DNA of 64,000 nucleotides, from NCBI GenBank assembly GCA_003164715.1, contig PLTZ01000035.1, positions 1 through 64,000 of the forward strand. Direction: 5' to 3'. Shown one piece after another: positions 38,282-48,021 of the stretch. The notes beneath the pieces are model-generated. The model was not told where the DNA came from. It searched no databases and saw only the letters and a program-made list of their open reading frames with translations. This DNA comes from Opitutaceae bacterium (GTDB taxonomy: Bacteria; Verrucomicrobiota; Verrucomicrobiia; Opitutales; Opitutaceae). Each line of letters starts with the position of its first letter. The first letter of the stretch is position 1. Made by a program: the position numbers and the translations under genes.

Positions 38282-39384
38282 GGCTGTGCTGCTCCAATCA
38301 TCGAGAGGACCGCATTCACCCGTTCGATGGTGAGTCGATCAAAGCTGAACAGTTTCGATCGTTCAATTCCAGAAGCTCTCAACCGAGCCCTTTGGTCGCC
38401 ATCGCTACAGATCCTTTCCAGCGCCTGCGAAGCGCGCGTGCAGTCAGCAAAGTCAACATACGAAGCGCAATCGCCCGCAACCTCTCGGAGAACCGGAATG
38501 TCATGAACAAGACACGGACACCCGCAAGCCATTGACTCAAGCACGCTCCGACCGAAAGTCTCTTCTGAAGTCGAAAGCACATAAGCACTTGCGCCGCGGT
38601 AAAGGGCAGGCAGCGCCTCGTCGTCAACCCATCCGAGGAACCGAACGTCCTTAAGTATGGAGAGCCGTGCCGCCTCGGCCTCGGCGCGGTGCCGTCCGCC
38701 CGCCCAGTCGCCCCCTGCCAGCACGAAAGGAAACTCTGAACGCATCGTCGCGGGCAGGCCGGCATATGCGGCAAGCGCAAGCTCAACCCGTTTGTAGGCA
38801 TAGAAGTTAGAGGCCCAAAGTATATAGCGACCCGTAATCCCGGGCACACCGCTTGGACCGTCAGGCATGAACAGATCGTGCCGCAAGCCCTCCGGGCTCA
38901 CAAGGATCGGACCCTTTGCAGGCCCAAGGCGGGACTTGGTCCAAGCGGAATTCACGACAACAAGGGACGCCTTATCGAGGCCTCGAGACACAGCCCAGGC
39001 GCGGTACACATCGCGAACGCCCCGGCCCCTGCGCAGGTGGTTAAGCGCGAAGACATGCATGGCGACCGGCAGCCCCGCGGGCCTCACCGGGAAGAAGCCA
39101 ACGGTCAGGAGCGCGGCAGCCCCACGCGCTCGCGCCTCCCGACCAACTTCGAAATGGTCGGCGAACAGTCTGCGAAGAGGCTGTCCGTTGGACGGATATG
39201 CCCGGCAAACCTCCACACCCGTATCCTCGACCGGCCACGGTGCCCCCTTCCCAACGAATACCAGCCAGGTCACTTCTGGGAAGAGCCTGCGGGCGTGCGC
39301 CACGAACTCCGGGAAAAGTGTGCTTAGCCCTGTTCGCCTGCAGGGGTCTTCACACAGCGTCGAGAGGGCAAGCTTCACGCGCAT
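38278..39384 (-). CDS. GT4-type glycosyltransferase
   Basis: A 368-residue GT-B fold enzyme. The C-terminal donor-binding domain is clear: YILWASNFYAYKRVELAL, VRFLGWVDDEALPALYRGA, then STSEETFGRSVLESMACGCP, which contains the E-x7-E type motif of group 1 glycosyltransferases. It would add a sugar to a growing polysaccharide repeat unit. The ATG at 39384 (MRVKLALSTL) is chosen; 39393 is also possible. It is translationally coupled to the exosortase and divergent from the flippase (100 bp). Confidence 0.87.
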   Translation of the reverse strand: MRVKLALSTLCEDPCRRTGLSTLFPEFVAHARRLFPEVTWLVFVGKGAPWPVEDTGVEVCRAYPSNGQPLRRLFADHFEVGREARARGAAALLTVGFFPVRPAGLPVAMHVFALNHLRRGRGVRDVYRAWAVSRGLDKASLVVVNSAWTKSRLGPAKGPILVSPEGLRHDLFMPDGPSGVPGITGRYILWASNFYAYKRVELALAAYAGLPATMRSEFPFVLAGGDWAGGRHRAEAEAARLSILKDVRFLGWVDDEALPALYRGASAYVLSTSEETFGRSVLESMACGCPCLVHDIPVLREVAGDCASYVDFADCTRASQALERICSDGDQRARLRASGIERSKLFSFDRLTIERVNAVLSMIGAAQP

Positions 39385-39484
39385 GGCCTGCATTCCAGCC
39401 GCTCTGAGCCGTTCGCCAAGCGAAATTACCCAGGTTCGCGCGAAGTATTGTCACCCACGGGTTCCACCCCCACCGTAACTCGGC

Positions 39485-40828
39485 GTGCCAGTTCTGTCTT
39501 CACACCTCGAAATCCGACGAAACAGGGCGATACGGCTTACCGTCGCCGCGTCTATCGGCGCAAAAGCGTTCTCGGTCGCCTGCACATTTGCCCAGGTGCC
39601 ACTGGCGCTTCGCTACCTTGGGACAGAAGCCTACGGATTCTGGGTGACGCTAATCAGCATCATCCTGGTCCTGAACTACATTGATTTCGGGCTTGGCGTT
39701 GGGATGCAGCATGCAATGGCAAAGGCTTACGGTGGTGACGACGTTGAGTCCATAAAGCGGACATTTTGGACCGGTGCGGCCGCACTGGGGATTCTAAGTC
39801 TCGTGCTGCTTGCGGTGGGCTTCGCAGCCGTGCAGCTCGAACCGTGGGCGGACATCCTGCGAATTCGCGACCCGAGCCTGCGAACTGAGACGGCCGCGGC
39901 CCTTTCGCTCACCGTTGTCTCATTCGTGGTGGGCCTTCCATTCAACGCTGTCTCCCGCCTTGCGGCGGCAGTCCAACGCGGCTGGATACATGCGGGATGG
40001 ATTGCCGCGGGTAGCGCCATCTCACTTGGATTTGTCACGATCGCCGCGCTGCTTCATTGGGGTTTCCTCTGGTTCCTGGGCGCGAGCCTCGCCGTGCCGG
40101 CGCTTCAAGGGCTGGGCCTCTTGATCCACCTGTTCAGCTCCCTTGGTTGGAGTCTTAAGCCAACATCGCTTGTCCCCGCTGCCAAATTGAAGGGCATGCT
40201 GCGCTCGAGCATTTACTCGGCATTCCCCCAAATTGGTCTTGCGCTCGTCCAGTCGGCCCCCGCGATTGCGATTTCAGTAGCCGCAGGATCCTCCGGAGTA
40301 ACGGGATACAATCTGCTCATTCGAATCTTCAGTCCTTTTCAACAGGGACAGACGATTCTGCTCAACCCGGTCTGGCCCGCCTACATCGAGGCCCATTCGA
40401 GGTCCGACCATCGCTGGATTGTACGGACCTTCTGGCGGACAATTGCAGCGTATTGCGCCGTCTCGACGGGTGTCGCCATCGTGGCATGGCAGTCGCATCT
40501 ACTGCTCAGAATATGGATTGGGTCAGGCGCGATTCTTGTCGGGCCTGCGCTCACCACGTTCATCGCCCTTTGGAGCCTCTTGCAGATGGCCTCGCAGCCG
40601 TTCATTTACTATCTGATGGGCGTCGGAAGGCTCCGCCTGCTTGCGTGGGCAGTCACACCTGGTCTGCTCCTTTCGGCAGCGGCCTTATTCTTCGGTGCGC
40701 GCAGTGGTTCCGTAATAGGCGTCTTCGAGGCCGGTTCCGCCGTCATGGCTATCACCCTCCTCATGCCGTTGGCGTGGGTCACGTTCGGCGTAATGCGACG
40801 GCGGAAAATCGACGGCTGCGCCCGGTGA
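39485..40828 (+). CDS. Polysaccharide flippase (Wzx/MATE-like)
   Basis: A 447-residue protein with about twelve membrane helices. The first helix pair reads VAASIGAKAFSVACTFAQVP and LALRYLGTEAYGFWVTLISI, the typical opening of oligosaccharide flippases that move lipid-linked repeat units across the inner membrane. The start is GTG at 39485. The stop overlaps the start of the GT9 gene as GTGA, so these are one unit. Confidence 0.87.
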   Translation: MPVLSSHLEIRRNRAIRLTVAASIGAKAFSVACTFAQVPLALRYLGTEAYGFWVTLISIILVLNYIDFGLGVGMQHAMAKAYGGDDVESIKRTFWTGAAALGILSLVLLAVGFAAVQLEPWADILRIRDPSLRTETAAALSLTVVSFVVGLPFNAVSRLAAAVQRGWIHAGWIAAGSAISLGFVTIAALLHWGFLWFLGASLAVPALQGLGLLIHLFSSLGWSLKPTSLVPAAKLKGMLRSSIYSAFPQIGLALVQSAPAIAISVAAGSSGVTGYNLLIRIFSPFQQGQTILLNPVWPAYIEAHSRSDHRWIVRTFWRTIAAYCAVSTGVAIVAWQSHLLLRIWIGSGAILVGPALTTFIALWSLLQMASQPFIYYLMGVGRLRLLAWAVTPGLLLSAAALFFGARSGSVIGVFEAGSAVMAITLLMPLAWVTFGVMRRRKIDGCAR

Positions 40829-41853
40829 ACATCATCGCCTTTCAATTCAATAAGCTGGGCGATAACATCGCCTTTGTTCCGGCAATACAGGCCCTCCGCC
40901 AAAGATGCAGGGACTGTCATATCACGATCCTCACAACTCCTGCCAGCGCCGAGCTCTATATGGGGCCATTGGGGCCGCAGGAAGTGATTGTCGGGACAAA
41001 GCGAGGGTTCGAAAAATCCTACCGCCGTCCTTGGAATCTGGCTTTGTGGATGTGGCGCGTCCGGCGGCAGCACCCCGATGCCTGTCTTGTTTCTTTTGAT
41101 CAGGGCTCCGTGGCGCTATTGGCGGCGAAATTGAGTGGCGCTGGGATTCGGATCGGGGGAAAGTTGGAGTGTGCCCGCATTAAAGGGGCGTTGACTGAAG
41201 AGATTCCGATCCCGGAAGACTCGCGGCCTGTGACCTGGCATTGGAGGATGGCTCGCGCTCTGGCTAAGTCTTGCGGAGGGGACGAAGAATGGCCTGAGGA
41301 TTCGCCTCCTCCCGATCTTCGCCATTTGCTCTCTCGGGGTGCGAGGCCGAAAGGGAGTCGAAGACGAGTTGTGATCCATTCAGGAGCAAGCCGTTATCTC
41401 AATCAATGGCCCTCGGAGAATTTTGCATCGGTCGCGAAATCGCTATCTGGCGATTTCGACGTCGTGTGGATCACGCATGGTGGAACGACCGGCGCTGCGC
41501 CGCCGGGGATTTTCGGTGCCCAAGTAAACTCGCTTAGCGAGTTCGCCGAGTGGCTGGCGAGCGCGGACCTGTTCGTAGGCAACAATTCTGGGCCTATGCA
41601 CCTCGCAGACGCCCTTGGGTGCGCTGGCGTCGCGGTAACGGGACCGTCGGCGAGGGGCTGGGACCCTTATTGGTACCGCGATAGGTGGAGTGTCCTGCGC
41701 CACCCAAATCTCTACTGCGCACCTTGCGAAATGTTGAGCGAGGAACTTGCGGGATGCACCAATTTAGACAGCCCGATGGCGTGCCTGAAATATTGGACGA
41801 TCGAGAGAGTGAATGAGGAATGTAGAAACCGGCTGGAATCTCGGGTCGGATGA
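40825..41853 (+). CDS. GT9-family (heptosyltransferase-like) glycosyltransferase
   Basis: A 342-residue protein starting with GTG inside the flippase stop. It begins MNIIAFQFNKLGDNIAFVPA, the characteristic GT9 start, and has VVIHSGASRYLNQWPSENF and LFVGNNSGPMHLADALG, both family hallmarks of the ADP-heptose:LPS heptosyltransferase group. The C-terminus holds clustered cysteines (NLYCAPCEMLSEELAGC). The donor need not be heptose; in such loci GT9 enzymes often work on other nucleotide sugars. Confidence 0.85.
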   Translation: MNIIAFQFNKLGDNIAFVPAIQALRQRCRDCHITILTTPASAELYMGPLGPQEVIVGTKRGFEKSYRRPWNLALWMWRVRRQHPDACLVSFDQGSVALLAAKLSGAGIRIGGKLECARIKGALTEEIPIPEDSRPVTWHWRMARALAKSCGGDEEWPEDSPPPDLRHLLSRGARPKGSRRRVVIHSGASRYLNQWPSENFASVAKSLSGDFDVVWITHGGTTGAAPPGIFGAQVNSLSEFAEWLASADLFVGNNSGPMHLADALGCAGVAVTGPSARGWDPYWYRDRWSVLRHPNLYCAPCEMLSEELAGCTNLDSPMACLKYWTIERVNEECRNRLESRVG

Positions 41854-42120
41854 ATGACGTAATCCCGATAGACGGTCCCCTTCCTCAGGATGCCGTAGCC
41901 TTTCCATGCAAGATGGATCGTAAACCGGTTTCTCCGATGAAAACGACGTAGGGGGCGTTGTTGGGGTCCGGCGAGGCCCAAGCCTATCACATGGTTCCAA
42001 GGCAATCCGCCATCTCTCCTGAAGTGCCCGTCCCCTTCCCGGCCGTTGCAAGTCACGAATGGCGCCGGTCAGGAAATGCCTCAAAGTCCGTCATGCCTGC
42101 GAGGGGCTCACCATCTCGCG
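41854..42120. other. Convergent gap between GT9 and methyltransferase genes
   Basis: 267 bp with no supportable gene. Short minus-strand frames exist but lack recognisable domains, and no terminator hairpin with a T tract was found. Confidence 0.4.
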
Positions 42121-42780
42121 TCACCCCGCTTGCATCCTCGTTTCCGGATCATCGGCTGTCTTCGTCGCTACGTAGCTCTTGCAAAGACCGAGGAAGCTTT
42201 CTTTCAGAATCACGCAATCCGGGAACAAGAGCTTCATTTCGCCGAAAGAGAGTAGTCTGACCTCATTCAAGAACCCCTCAATCGCATCCGGACTGGACAG
42301 GTCAAGCCAGCCGCGAACTGTAAACCATCGGATGAGGCGACGCTGCCAGCGTCGAGGGAGCCAATGTATAAAGGGAGCGATCAGATGCGGCTCTATGAAG
42401 AATTCCCGAGCGGGCGTCTGGATCCAAAACGACTTCCCCACTCTACGAGATTCCGCCGCAAACAGAACCTGCCGTTCCCAGGTTCCAACGTGCTCAATGA
42501 CACTGTTGGAGAATACGATATCGAATGATTGGTCTGGAAACGGGAGCGCACATCCATCGCCCACTACCCGAGCGCCCACATTCTTTGTTCCCCCAAATCG
42601 GGCCTGCTCGGTGTTCAAGAGTGTCACCCGATCGTTAAACACTGATTCAGCCCAAAAGGATTCCGTTCCGCCGACGTCCAGAATTGATTTCGATGCGTCT
42701 GGTTTCATCAGCCGTTCGAACTCCTTGCGCCGTCGCCGGCGGAATTGCGGCGAGATCAGATTGTAGATTTTATGAATCAT
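42121..42780 (-). CDS. Class I SAM-dependent methyltransferase
   Basis: A 219-residue protein. The SAM motifs are KSILDVGGTESFWAE and, further on, GDGCALPFPDQSFDIVFSNS, then VIEHVGTWERQV, which is the Methyltransf_11 pattern. Its ATG at 42780 lies 11 bp inside the 3' end of the O-antigen ligase-like gene, so it is translated from the same transcript. It likely methylates a sugar or lipid in the polysaccharide pathway; the substrate is unknown. Confidence 0.82.
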   Translation of the reverse strand: MIHKIYNLISPQFRRRRRKEFERLMKPDASKSILDVGGTESFWAESVFNDRVTLLNTEQARFGGTKNVGARVVGDGCALPFPDQSFDIVFSNSVIEHVGTWERQVLFAAESRRVGKSFWIQTPAREFFIEPHLIAPFIHWLPRRWQRRLIRWFTVRGWLDLSSPDAIEGFLNEVRLLSFGEMKLLFPDCVILKESFLGLCKSYVATKTADDPETRMQAG

Positions 42781-44227
42781 CGCGTGCACCGAGCTCCGGC
42801 ATCGCCCCCTTTGCCGCGGATGTCTTTTGATGAGCAAACCCGAGCGCGACCCAGAATACCACCGCTCCCATCGGGGCTTCTAGGACGACTCCGAAGCAAG
42901 CGCTCACACCCAAGATGATCACGACGCTCCACCAGGCCATGGCCTCAAAGTCGGTAATTCGGAACGCCCTGATGCCGGATCGCGCCGCCATCGCCGCGCC
43001 AAGCAGGAATAGGCCCAGTCCCAAACCGCCAAGTCTTCCAAAATTTGTGACGATGACGGAATGAGGACTTCGGGTGGTGAACTCCTCCTCGACAGAAAGC
43101 CAATTGTAGTCCGCTAGAAACCGGGCTGCCAAATCGTAGCCGAAGCCGAGTCCAAAGACAGGATTACCGGCGACCGTTTCCGCAACGACTGCATTCCACC
43201 AGACCCTCCGAAACTGATTGTTGTCAATCGTGTTGGCGCTCTCCGCATTTTGGTAAGCGTGGCTGCCACTCCAATCAACAAGTGAAACCACACGCTCGAA
43301 CATTTCGTAGCTCTTGCTCTCGGCGAGTTGCGTCCCCGAGATGATTTCAAGGGGAAGCGATACCGCAATCCCTACGGCGACGACCGCAATCTGAAATCCA
43401 ATCAGCCTGAAACGCCTGACACTGGCCCAGGCGATCGTTGCTACAGCAGCGGCAACTAAGGCCGCGCGAGGCGATTCCTCGATTCCAACCAACAAAAGAG
43501 AAACCGCGGACGAGAACAGCCAAAACCTTCTCTTGCTCCTCTCAAAACGCGACCAGGACCAAAAGCTACCACAGATAAGCGACGCCGAAATGAGGTCGCT
43601 CTTGTGATAGATGAGTGGCGTGCCATCCCACTTCAGGTTTTGGGCGAAGAATCCCGGTGATATCTTGTCAATGATCACAACTATCGGAAGCACCAGGAAA
43701 GAAACCGTGAAAGCGAGGTCGATCAGGCGCGCCGATGACGGATCGCGGCAGAGATACTGGCCTAGAAAAAAGAATACAGAATAGTAGACTAAAGCGTAGT
43801 CACGAAGAGCCATGATCCCATATGTGTTAAGATCAAGAGGCAGCCTCAACGTGGCATAGACAGCCCATAGGAGGATGGAGAGATTCACGGCATCAAAGAC
43901 AATTATAGAAGTCTTCGAGATGGTGGCTCGTATCCCGAGGCCGACCGTACAGAACAAGAGCGCCGCTTCGGCTGGGAGAAGGGGAACCCGAGGAGAAAAG
44001 AGGAACTGCGCGAAACCACGGTTGCCGACTATGTATCCAAAAATGACCACCGCCATGATCCACGCTTCGGGCGGTGCTCCCGCCCGCCATTGAAAGAACA
44101 CCCAGAAGGCGCAGATAGCAATTAGGGCGACAAAACCTAACCTTTCGTCGGCAATATCAATTGCTCCTACAACCGCTAGGATTGAGCCGATGGTCCCTGC
44201 GATGACCAGCCGAAGCCTAGGGCTCAT
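42770..44227 (-). CDS. O-antigen ligase/polymerase-like membrane protein
   Basis: A 485-residue protein with ten or more membrane helices and a large periplasmic loop near two thirds of its length. In that loop QFRRVWWNAVVAETVAGNPV runs into FGLGFGYDLAARF, the W_C/WaaL-Wzy-type signature (R..W..A......P..G.G). A later SPHSVIVTNFGRLG contains the conserved His. It would polymerise or ligate lipid-linked polysaccharide. The ATG at 44227 is selected because upstream residues are polar and lack a helix. Together with the flippase it makes a Wzx/Wzy-like route plausible. Confidence 0.82.
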   Translation of the reverse strand: MSPRLRLVIAGTIGSILAVVGAIDIADERLGFVALIAICAFWVFFQWRAGAPPEAWIMAVVIFGYIVGNRGFAQFLFSPRVPLLPAEAALLFCTVGLGIRATISKTSIIVFDAVNLSILLWAVYATLRLPLDLNTYGIMALRDYALVYYSVFFFLGQYLCRDPSSARLIDLAFTVSFLVLPIVVIIDKISPGFFAQNLKWDGTPLIYHKSDLISASLICGSFWSWSRFERSKRRFWLFSSAVSLLLVGIEESPRAALVAAAVATIAWASVRRFRLIGFQIAVVAVGIAVSLPLEIISGTQLAESKSYEMFERVVSLVDWSGSHAYQNAESANTIDNNQFRRVWWNAVVAETVAGNPVFGLGFGYDLAARFLADYNWLSVEEEFTTRSPHSVIVTNFGRLGGLGLGLFLLGAAMAARSGIRAFRITDFEAMAWWSVVIILGVSACFGVVLEAPMGAVVFWVALGFAHQKTSAAKGAMPELGARDDS

Positions 44228-44785
44228 TTTGAGATCGTAGCCGCTATTGCGAAACCTCGGCAAGCCCCCTCGATCCGGTGTTCGCCCCAATAATCAACGA
44301 ACATCCACTTATCTGCGGAGCCACGTGATTCATGCAGCTACTGGCTGGATGGCTCGCGGTTCCGCACGGCGACCAGCAATGGGAGAGCGACGTATCACGA
44401 ATCAGTGTTTGGGATACCGCCCCAGATACAATGAGCTGGAAATGACAAGGCCGCGGCGACAATTCGGGTTAAAGCCCAAGGATAACACGCCACTGAATAC
44501 TCGCCCTCCCGAGACATCTCGCGCTCGACCATGAAGCGTAGCTCAGGCCGAGCAGACGCACGAGTCAACGGAGTTTGAGCTGGCTGAGTGTCGGGCAGAT
44601 TGGAATCCATCTCGAATCAATGCGAGTCGCCCCGATCGTCCTTACTGTTGGACGTTCAGCCACTTCGGGCAATTGAGTGGAGTCTCCTGCAAGACCGGCA
44701 CCTCCAATACAAAATAAGACTTGAAGCCAACCGGTGAAAGCCCGGTTGCAAAGTCGGCCCCGTTGCTTCCTCATTCGAGCCCACG
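44228..44785. other. Gene-free divergent region between polysaccharide locus and rodA
   Basis: 558 bp without a supportable gene or RNA. It is of lower GC than rodA and forms the right edge of the lower-GC block. It must contain promoters for both flanks, but no consensus -35/-10 pair was convincing. Confidence 0.45.
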
Positions 44786-46015
44786 GTGAATCTGCGCCTG
44801 CCCGTCGACTCCTTCAGCGTCTTCAAGACGACAACCCGCGAGAGGTGGGACCCATGGACGCCGATCGCCATGGCGGGGCTGGGGGCCTTCGGGATCGCCT
44901 TCATCTACTCGGCCCAGCTTCCCGTGCAGGGCCGCGGCTGGATGGTGCAGCTGCTCTGGCTCCTCATAGGGGCGGGAGTCTATGTGACCGTGTCCCTAAT
45001 CGACTACCAGTTCTGGCTCGGTGTCGCCCACTGGATCTATGCCCTCTGCATCGTCCCGCTGGTCCTCGTCCTCGTGCCCGGGATAGGCACGGAGGTCTAT
45101 GGATCGCAGCGCTGGATACGCATCGGGATGTTTTCCTTCCAGCCCTCGGACACGGCCAACATGGCGGTGCTCCTCATCACAGCCAGCTTATTGGTGCGCA
45201 GTGAGATAGGCACGGTACGGCAGTCCCTTGGCGTGCTCGGGAAATTGGCCCTTGCGGTGGGTGCGCCCGTTCTGTTGATTCTGCGACAGCCGGATTTCAA
45301 ATCCGCGATTGTCCTACCTCCGATGGTGTTCTCCATGCTCTACGTGTCCCGACTCTCCGCGCGTTTCTTTGCCGGGGCGCTGGCCGCGTTTCTCCTTCTG
45401 ATTGGCCTAGTCGCTTGGGACACATGGCGTTACATGGATTTCATGGAGGCGAACGGGTACTCGTTCCAGGCCGACAAGGGGCTTTACGAGAAGCACAGCT
45501 GGATCCCGCTGCACGACTATCAGCGCAACCGCATCCTCTCGTTCATCGATCCGGACAAGATCGATCCGATCGGCATCGGCTGGAACCAGCGCCAGTCGCT
45601 CATCTCGGTCGGCAGCGGCGGCGTCTATGGCAAGGGCTGGACCGAGGGGACTCAGGCCCGCTTGGGCTACCTGCCGAGGTCGGTGGCGCACAACGACTTC
45701 ATCTTCTCGGTGATCGCCGAGGAAAAAGGATTTCTGGGAAGCATTACGGTTCTCAGCCTGTTTGGTCTGATGCTATTCAACGGCATCCGCATCGCCGGTC
45801 TCTCGCGGGACCGCTTCGGCACGCTGCTCGCCCTCGGAGTCACCGTGCTCTTCATGATGCATGTGTTCGTGAATATCGCCATGACCATCGGGCTCGTGCC
45901 CATCACGGGCATACCGCTTCCCTTTATAAGCTACGGTGGCACCTTCGTGCTCAGTTGCTGCTTGTTGCAAGGACTGGTCCAGAGCGTCTATCGCTTCCGG
46001 AAGGACTTCGCATGA
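44786..46015 (+). CDS. rodA: Rod-shape-determining peptidoglycan glycosyltransferase RodA (GTG start)
   Basis: A 409-residue SEDS-family protein with about ten membrane helices. It polymerises glycan strands during lateral wall growth with a partner class B PBP. Family landmarks are GSQRWIRIGMFSFQPSD, LRQPDFKSAIVLPP, the long periplasmic loop ending YLPRSVAHNDFIFSVIAEEK, and MTIGLVPITGIPLPFISYGG at the C-terminus. The GTG at 44786 begins VNLRLPVDSFSV. The RNase E/G gene follows after 99 bp; rodA next to rng is a familiar pairing in bacteria. Confidence 0.95.
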   Translation: MNLRLPVDSFSVFKTTTRERWDPWTPIAMAGLGAFGIAFIYSAQLPVQGRGWMVQLLWLLIGAGVYVTVSLIDYQFWLGVAHWIYALCIVPLVLVLVPGIGTEVYGSQRWIRIGMFSFQPSDTANMAVLLITASLLVRSEIGTVRQSLGVLGKLALAVGAPVLLILRQPDFKSAIVLPPMVFSMLYVSRLSARFFAGALAAFLLLIGLVAWDTWRYMDFMEANGYSFQADKGLYEKHSWIPLHDYQRNRILSFIDPDKIDPIGIGWNQRQSLISVGSGGVYGKGWTEGTQARLGYLPRSVAHNDFIFSVIAEEKGFLGSITVLSLFGLMLFNGIRIAGLSRDRFGTLLALGVTVLFMMHVFVNIAMTIGLVPITGIPLPFISYGGTFVLSCCLLQGLVQSVYRFRKDFA

Positions 46016-46114
46016 CCATGCGTCCGACCCGCGATAACGACCGCCCTGCCGGAATTTCCTGCGCCGCAACCCGCGCCCGGAGGGACCCCGTATACAACCA
46101 AGACAGGGTCCCCA

Positions 46115-47860
46115 ATGAGCGAAACATCCCAGCCCAACCCCGACGTCACGCAGGACGTCGCTCAGAAGTATGATTCCGAGCTCGCGAGTCCCCCGATCCA
46201 GCGCGAGGTCGCGTCGGTAAGCGCAAGCGAACTTAAGGAGGGCGCCGTCGAGCGCGCCCAGCAGCGGCCGCTGCTGCAGAAGATCATCGCCGCCTTCAAG
46301 AAGGAGAAGGGCTCGTACCGCGAGCTCATCATCAATTCGGAGCCCCTGGAGAAGCGCGTCGCGCTCCTGGTCGACGGCAGGCTCGAGAAGTACGAGATCG
46401 AGCGCGAGTCCGACGACCGGATGGTCGGCGGCATCTACAAGGGAAGGATCAAGAACCTGGACCCGGGTCTCAAGGCTGCGTTTGTCGACATCGGCTACGC
46501 GAAGAACGCCTTCCTGCACTACTGGGACATGCTCCCCGCCGCCGCCGACTCCTCCATCGAGGTCGTCCGCGTGAACAAGAAGCGCGACTCGGCGCCCAAG
46601 GGCGACGTGACGGTGAAGGACATCCCGGGGCTTTACCCGCCGGGTTCCGACATCGTGATCCAGGTGACGAAGGGCCCGATCGGAACGAAGGGCCCGCGCA
46701 CCACCACGAACCTCTCCGTCCCGGGCCGCTACCTCATCCTGACCCCGTACAGCGACGGCTGCGGCATCTCCCGCAAGATCGAGGATCCCATGGAGCGCAA
46801 GCGCCTCAAGCAGCTCATCAACGAGCTGACGATCCCCGAGGGGATGGGCGTCATCGTGCGCACCGCCGGCGAGGGCAAGAAGCCCCGCTATTTCGTGCGC
46901 GACCTGCACCTGCTCCTGAAGAAATGGGAGGAGATCGCGCGCAAGATGCAGAACGACCGGGCGCCGGCCTGCCTCTACATGGAGCCCGACCTGGTGGAGC
47001 GCACCGTCCGCGACTTCCTCACCGAGGACGTGGACCGCGTCCTGATCGACAACAAGGCCGACTACGACCGCACGCAGGACCTGGTGGGCCTCATCTCCAA
47101 GCGCTCGCGCTCGAAGATCGCCTTCTACACCGACAGCATCCCGATCTTCGAGCGGTTTAACATCGAGCGCCAGATCGAGCAGACCGGCCAGCGCAAGGTG
47201 CCGCTGCCGAGCGGCGGCGAGATCGTCATCGACGAGACCGAGGCCCTGATCGCGATCGACGTCAACACGGGCTCGCACAAGAACCGCTCGGGCGACGAGA
47301 AGAACACGCTCTACGCCGTCAACCTCGAGGCGGCCCAGGAGGCGGCCCGCCAAATCCGGCTGCGCAACCTCGGCGGCCTCATCATCCTCGACTTCATCGA
47401 CATGAAGGAGCGGCGCCACCGCAACGCCGTCTACGAGAAGATGGTCGAGCTCATGTCGGGCGACAAGGCGAAGAACCACATCCTGCCGATCTCCCAGCTC
47501 GGGATCATGCAGATGACCCGCCAGCGCCAGCAGGAGTCGCTCTCCTCCAACCTCTACACGGACTGCCCGTACTGCCGGGGCCGCGGCATCGTGAAGTCGG
47601 ACACGACCATGTCGGTGGAGCTCCAGCGCCGCCTCTCGTCGGTCGTCCGCCGGCTCCATGCCCGCAAGGACGGGAAGACCTACTCGCTGCGCGTGCTCGT
47701 GCACCCGGCCGTGCTCGAGCGGCTCCGCAGCGAGGACGCCGACCTGCTGGTGCGCATGGAGAAGAGCTTCGGCGTGCAGCTCGCCTTCCGCGCAGACCCG
47801 AACTACCACATCGAGAACTTTAAGATCATCAACGCGCAGACCGGCGAGGACTACCGCTGA
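46115..47860 (+). CDS. rng: RNase E/G-family endoribonuclease
   Basis: A 581-residue enzyme that cleaves single-stranded RNA. After an N-terminal leader of about 65 residues comes the S1 domain ([33 protein letters not shown]), interrupted by an insert of about 50 residues ([15 protein letters not shown] onwards) before the S1 domain finishes. The DNase-I-like catalytic core has the metal-binding aspartates in [15 protein letters not shown] and [14 protein letters not shown], and the Zn-link is DCPYCRGRG. It lacks the long C-terminal degradosome scaffold of RNase E, so it is closer to RNase G in length. The ATG at 46115 gives [12 protein letters not shown]. Confidence 0.93.
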   Translation: MSETSQPNPDVTQDVAQKYDSELASPPIQREVASVSASELKEGAVERAQQRPLLQKIIAAFKKEKGSYRELIINSEPLEKRVALLVDGRLEKYEIERESDDRMVGGIYKGRIKNLDPGLKAAFVDIGYAKNAFLHYWDMLPAAADSSIEVVRVNKKRDSAPKGDVTVKDIPGLYPPGSDIVIQVTKGPIGTKGPRTTTNLSVPGRYLILTPYSDGCGISRKIEDPMERKRLKQLINELTIPEGMGVIVRTAGEGKKPRYFVRDLHLLLKKWEEIARKMQNDRAPACLYMEPDLVERTVRDFLTEDVDRVLIDNKADYDRTQDLVGLISKRSRSKIAFYTDSIPIFERFNIERQIEQTGQRKVPLPSGGEIVIDETEALIAIDVNTGSHKNRSGDEKNTLYAVNLEAAQEAARQIRLRNLGGLIILDFIDMKERRHRNAVYEKMVELMSGDKAKNHILPISQLGIMQMTRQRQQESLSSNLYTDCPYCRGRGIVKSDTTMSVELQRRLSSVVRRLHARKDGKTYSLRVLVHPAVLERLRSEDADLLVRMEKSFGVQLAFRADPNYHIENFKIINAQTGEDYR

Positions 47861-48021
47861 CGTGACCGAAGGCAATTGTGCAGATTGCGGACGTTGAGGC
47901 CGTTTTCGGCGACAATGCTTTAGTCTCGAGTGGCCTCCGACCGCCGACATCGGCGTCGCGGACGAGGTAACGGAGGATTCCGATGGCGGAAAGCTCCGAG
48001 ACGATTGTCGTTACTACACAC

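Noticed and set aside
41854-42120. Short minus-strand frames as possible gene remnants
   Set aside because: They show no recognisable domain, and the bits that look protein-like are spread over different frames without a start.
45773-47950. 725-codon open frame opposite rodA and the RNase E/G gene
   Set aside because: Both strands cannot encode here; the plus-strand proteins have clear catalytic motifs. The minus frame is a GC-bias artefact.
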